Shown here: one piece after another, positions 61,305 through 64,000 of the stretch
How the letters are laid out: every line of letters begins with the position of its first letter
Numbering within the stretch: position 1 is the first letter of the stretch
Assembly: GCA_000708835.1 (NCBI GenBank)
Contig: DF237165.1
Location: 62,001-126,000 of the forward strand
Source of the DNA: Klebsormidium nitens
Lineage: Eukaryota > Streptophyta > Klebsormidiophyceae > Klebsormidiales > Klebsormidiaceae
Direction: 5' to 3'
DNA: 64,000 nucleotides
Position numbers and translations under genes: made by a program
Notes under the pieces: model-generated
The model's input: only the letters and a program-made list of their open reading frames with translations
What the model was told of the DNA's origin: nothing
Database searches by the model: none

Positions 61305-63867
61305 TCAAAAGTCCTCCTGTTCTCGCAGAGTCGTGCGGCGCACCTGAGCGAGCGCCTTCTTCTTGCGCAGTAGGTCCTCGTTGGAGACGGCCCTCAGGAG
61401 AGCCGTCAGATGGCCCGGCTGGACGGCATCCGCTTCACGCACGAAGATGAGCGCATCGCTGCACCCAGCGATTACACGACACTCACGTCAGGAGCCAAGG
61501 AGAGTAAAGCAGATTAGATGAGCGTTCTCGAACGTCTCTGTACATGTTTTATTAACCTGTGTGATAACTTTGCAGCCAGCTGTCTTTTGCAGTGCAAATG
61601 GAATAAGCAGGCGTGACGTTTGTTCTCTGCCCCTTGACACGGGACCCGTCACTACTGCGACTATCCTCTGTTTCCAGGAACCGTGCTGCTTCCACCCATC
61701 GAAGATATGCGGAGCTTCGGGACTTACATCTGCACCTCTGGCGTTTCTCCAGAGCTAAGAAGATGCTTCAAACAGTAGTTACGGAGCCCTGTACAATGCT
61801 TTTTACAGAGCTTCACATGTATAGTCCTGACCTGAGGTCCAGCTGGTCTTCGAAGGGCACCTCCAGATCGTCGCTGACGACCACTGGTACGCACAGGTTG
61901 ACGATCGCATCGAACAGCCGGGCGGAAGACGGCGTGTCCCCAGCAGGACAATGCACACCAGGCAGAAAAGTTGGATTGGGGCGATGCCCCGTTTAATTGA
62001 AGCATCGTGGACGAGTCCCTGCTCTTGAAGGGTGCTTTTATTAGCAATTATTTTGGCTTGGTCTCTTGTACACCAAAGCGAAGGCAACTTCAAGCTTTTC
62101 CTCTGAACTGGTGTTTCGCTTCGGACACGAAAAGGAAGCTACAACTGTAAAGCACACCCGCAATCCATGCATTTACAGGCGTTCATTGAAGCGCATGCTG
62201 ATTGTAATCTTGGAATGCTTTGTTGAGTCTTGTTCCAAGACCTCCCTCTTTGCAGGCCTTCTGCGCTCAGCTGGCAAGGGACAACAGCCAATCGTGTTTC
62301 ATGCTTGATTCCTTGCTTACACCGATGACGCCCAAATCAATTTAACGTCGAGCGTACTTTTATTTTAGGTTTGAAGGAACTTACGAGGCAAAATTTGGAG
62401 CGCCTGATGGCTTGCGTAGTGACGTCAACCGCTGCTGAGTCGAGCGACTTCTCCTTGGTCCCGCTCAGTATTCGAACGTCCGGTTCGTCTTTCAAAACGT
62501 CTTGCAGAGCGTTTCTTACTCGACCCATTCCCTGCAAGCAGGTTTTGGGGGTTTTTCATTGCCTCGACGTGAGTGCTATGCAGACCTGACGGATGAGAGA
62601 AGGGGCGTTCGAATTCTCTGTTCATGAGAGTGGTTCAAGCATGCTTCCCTGAGATAAAAGTAAGGGGTGGGGCGGTGCTAGTTGGCGTTCAATAGGACTG
62701 GAGCCGCCACTAGTTGCTGGGTTCAATAGCCGTTAACGACGACTCGATGGAGTAACGCCTTTCAGTTCCGATAAATCAACAAGGCAGGTCGAAGCCTTAA
62801 ATGCTGGTCTTGACGCGCTGGAACACGGATATTGACACTACCAAGCTCCGTGCAGAAAGCGTAAGAGCTCAGTCAATTGGGTGAGCTTGGGAGTCTTCAC
62901 TTTCGTTCGACAACCTGCGCTTCATTCTACCCAAATCCGGTTGTATTCTTCCACAATAAATATATCCACAATCGTCTTGAACCGGCAGAAGTCGACAGCA
63001 AGGAGACGGGACACGGGCAACGTCGCAACCAATCAGCATCAAAGTTTCCGTAACTCTGCTCACACTTTGGTGGTAAACTGTACCCTCGGCGCCCTTTCAA
63101 AGGTGTTTTTTAAAAGGACATGCGTACTTGAAGTCCAGCTCACCGCTCGCTGCAAATTCCCCGCAAAGAAAAGCAGCGTGTCCACGTTCTCGAAAAAAGC
63201 TTCGCTGGTGGCTGTTTCCACCAGCGCATCTGGCAGCCGTTCCGCCAGGTGTGAATAAGGAACAACCACGTCCTTCTCCAGACTCGCCTGCAACCAAGTG
63301 ATAAGCAAGGCTTGTTCTCCATTTGCTTGGAGTCCAAAGTCAGCTCGTGAAGACAGTACGAACAGTCGGGAACGGCTTTCGTCAGACGGAATCGCAGCGT
63401 GCTGATGAAGTCGCTGACTGTTTCCACCTGAAATGAACGTTTGAAGTTGGCGTGCAAAAGAGGGGAAGTCGTCTGACTCTTCTTGAGAATTCGCGCGCAT
63501 GAATAGGAAGATGGATGGTTGGCGGCTTCCATATAACGCCGTCCTGACTGTTTCTGTACTTGGCATAAGCTCGACACAAAAGTATTTCGAAGTTGCGCAA
63601 ACAGACCGATGCCGCATCTCAGGAAGCTGCCCTTTCCCCAATCTTGCGTCAAGCGGTCTCTTGGTTTCCTGAGTTCCTGCAAAGCAAGCTTTCTCGTACC
63701 TCCCACGAAAAGCGGAAGCCGAAGTCGACCACTAGGTTGGTACATTGTGCGGTAAATGAGCTGAGCATGCTCATGAGCGCCATCGGATGAACGGCCAGCA
63801 TCACGTGGTCGATGCCGCCGGACGCCTGCCACGGCTCCTGCTGCTCGAGCCAATCCCGGAGCTCCAC
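61305..63867 (-). CDS. GT47 exostosin-family glycosyltransferase, 5' part beyond the window
   Basis: Five minus-strand exons are readable: 63700-63867, 63144-63287, 62385-62531, 61832-61953, and 61305-61458 read through to TGA (or spliced at 61343). Family motifs appear in order: [40 protein letters not shown], a KDEPDVRI segment, RRSKFCL, then [34 protein letters not shown] and DAVQPGHL. These are the donor-binding and fold motifs of plant GT47 enzymes, type II Golgi membrane proteins that transfer sugars such as arabinose, xylose or galactose to wall polysaccharides. The exact sugar cannot be read. About 245 residues are visible; the cytosolic tail, membrane anchor and start lie outside. 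Exon phases agree throughout, but the intron before 61953 has no AG at its 3' end (see findings), so a sequence error or an inactivated allele is possible. Confidence 0.82.
62643..62938. repeat. Diverged repeat, copy B (inside a GT47 intron)
   Basis: This is the partner of 60912-61218, in the same orientation, lying in the intron between GT47 exons 62385-62531 and 63144-63287. Identity is patchy, highest over the last 90 bases. Confidence 0.75.
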
Positions 63868-64000
63868 CTGGAGGCACGTGGCAGCCATCAGTGGTCACAA
63901 TGTCCATGTTTGATCGGTCAAAAGCGGTTGAAGGAGTCAGACAACACCTTTGACATCACAATCAAGGATCGCCCAAACATTTTGGGAGCGACCCAAAAGT

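Noticed and set aside
63140-63907. 255-codon minus-strand open frame
   Set aside because: It runs through GT47 exons in the wrong frame and across the intron; the exons in the other frames carry the GT47 motifs.
1-64000. tRNA, rRNA and CRISPR structures
   Set aside because: No cloverleaf with A and B boxes, no rRNA-like block and no regularly spaced repeats were found by eye; a covariance-model scan would be needed to exclude small RNAs.

Overview
This is a nuclear window from a green plant-lineage eukaryote. Its genes are dense in introns (18-26 per large gene, mostly 100-500 bp), GC is moderate, and the protein families are plant-type: a GNOM/GBF1-class ARF-GEF, an LRR receptor kinase, a GT47 exostosin and a plant-type UCH-related peptidase. 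A streptophyte alga of the Klebsormidium type is my best guess, by inference only. No rRNA, tRNA, CRISPR array or bacterial operon was seen.

Layout. 1-7567: no recognisable gene; short tandem repeats, a TATA-like box and a cluster of TACGGTA/TACCGTA words. 7568-11784 (+): FAD-dependent amine-oxidase-like oxidoreductase, 7 exons. 14009-22249 (-): LRR receptor-like kinase, 17 exons, 812 aa. 23364-32638 (+): GNOM-like ARF-GEF copy 1, 18 exons, truncated after the start of the HDS region. 32890-43155 (+): UCH/USP-family peptidase with a very long disordered N-terminus, 14 exons, 1641 aa. 44184-59325 (+): full-length GNOM-like ARF-GEF copy 2, 26 exons, 1732 aa. 61305-63867 (-): the 3' part of a GT47 glycosyltransferase that runs off the right edge. 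I built the exon models by reading splice sites and matching phases by hand; every complete model closes in frame.

The most interesting part is the block at 23-59 kb. Copy 1 matches copy 2 exon for exon (18 of 18, same phases, same GC-AG intron) but stops at intron 18. It keeps the catalytic glutamate yet has lost the second conserved Sec7 motif and conserved HDS1 residues. Its last donor is still present and is phase-compatible with an acceptor 269 bp downstream, inside the first exon of the peptidase gene. An in-frame ARF-GEF/ubiquitin-hydrolase fusion of 2580 aa is therefore possible. Some exons of the two copies are nearly identical at the DNA level while neighbouring stretches are not, which suggests gene conversion.

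Functionally, copy 2 should activate ARF GTPases in endomembrane trafficking, the receptor kinase should signal at the plasma membrane, the GT47 enzyme should act in Golgi wall-polysaccharide synthesis, and the peptidase should act on ubiquitin. Nothing here shows that they work as one system; apart from the ARF-GEF pair and the possible fusion, the neighbourhood looks ordinary.
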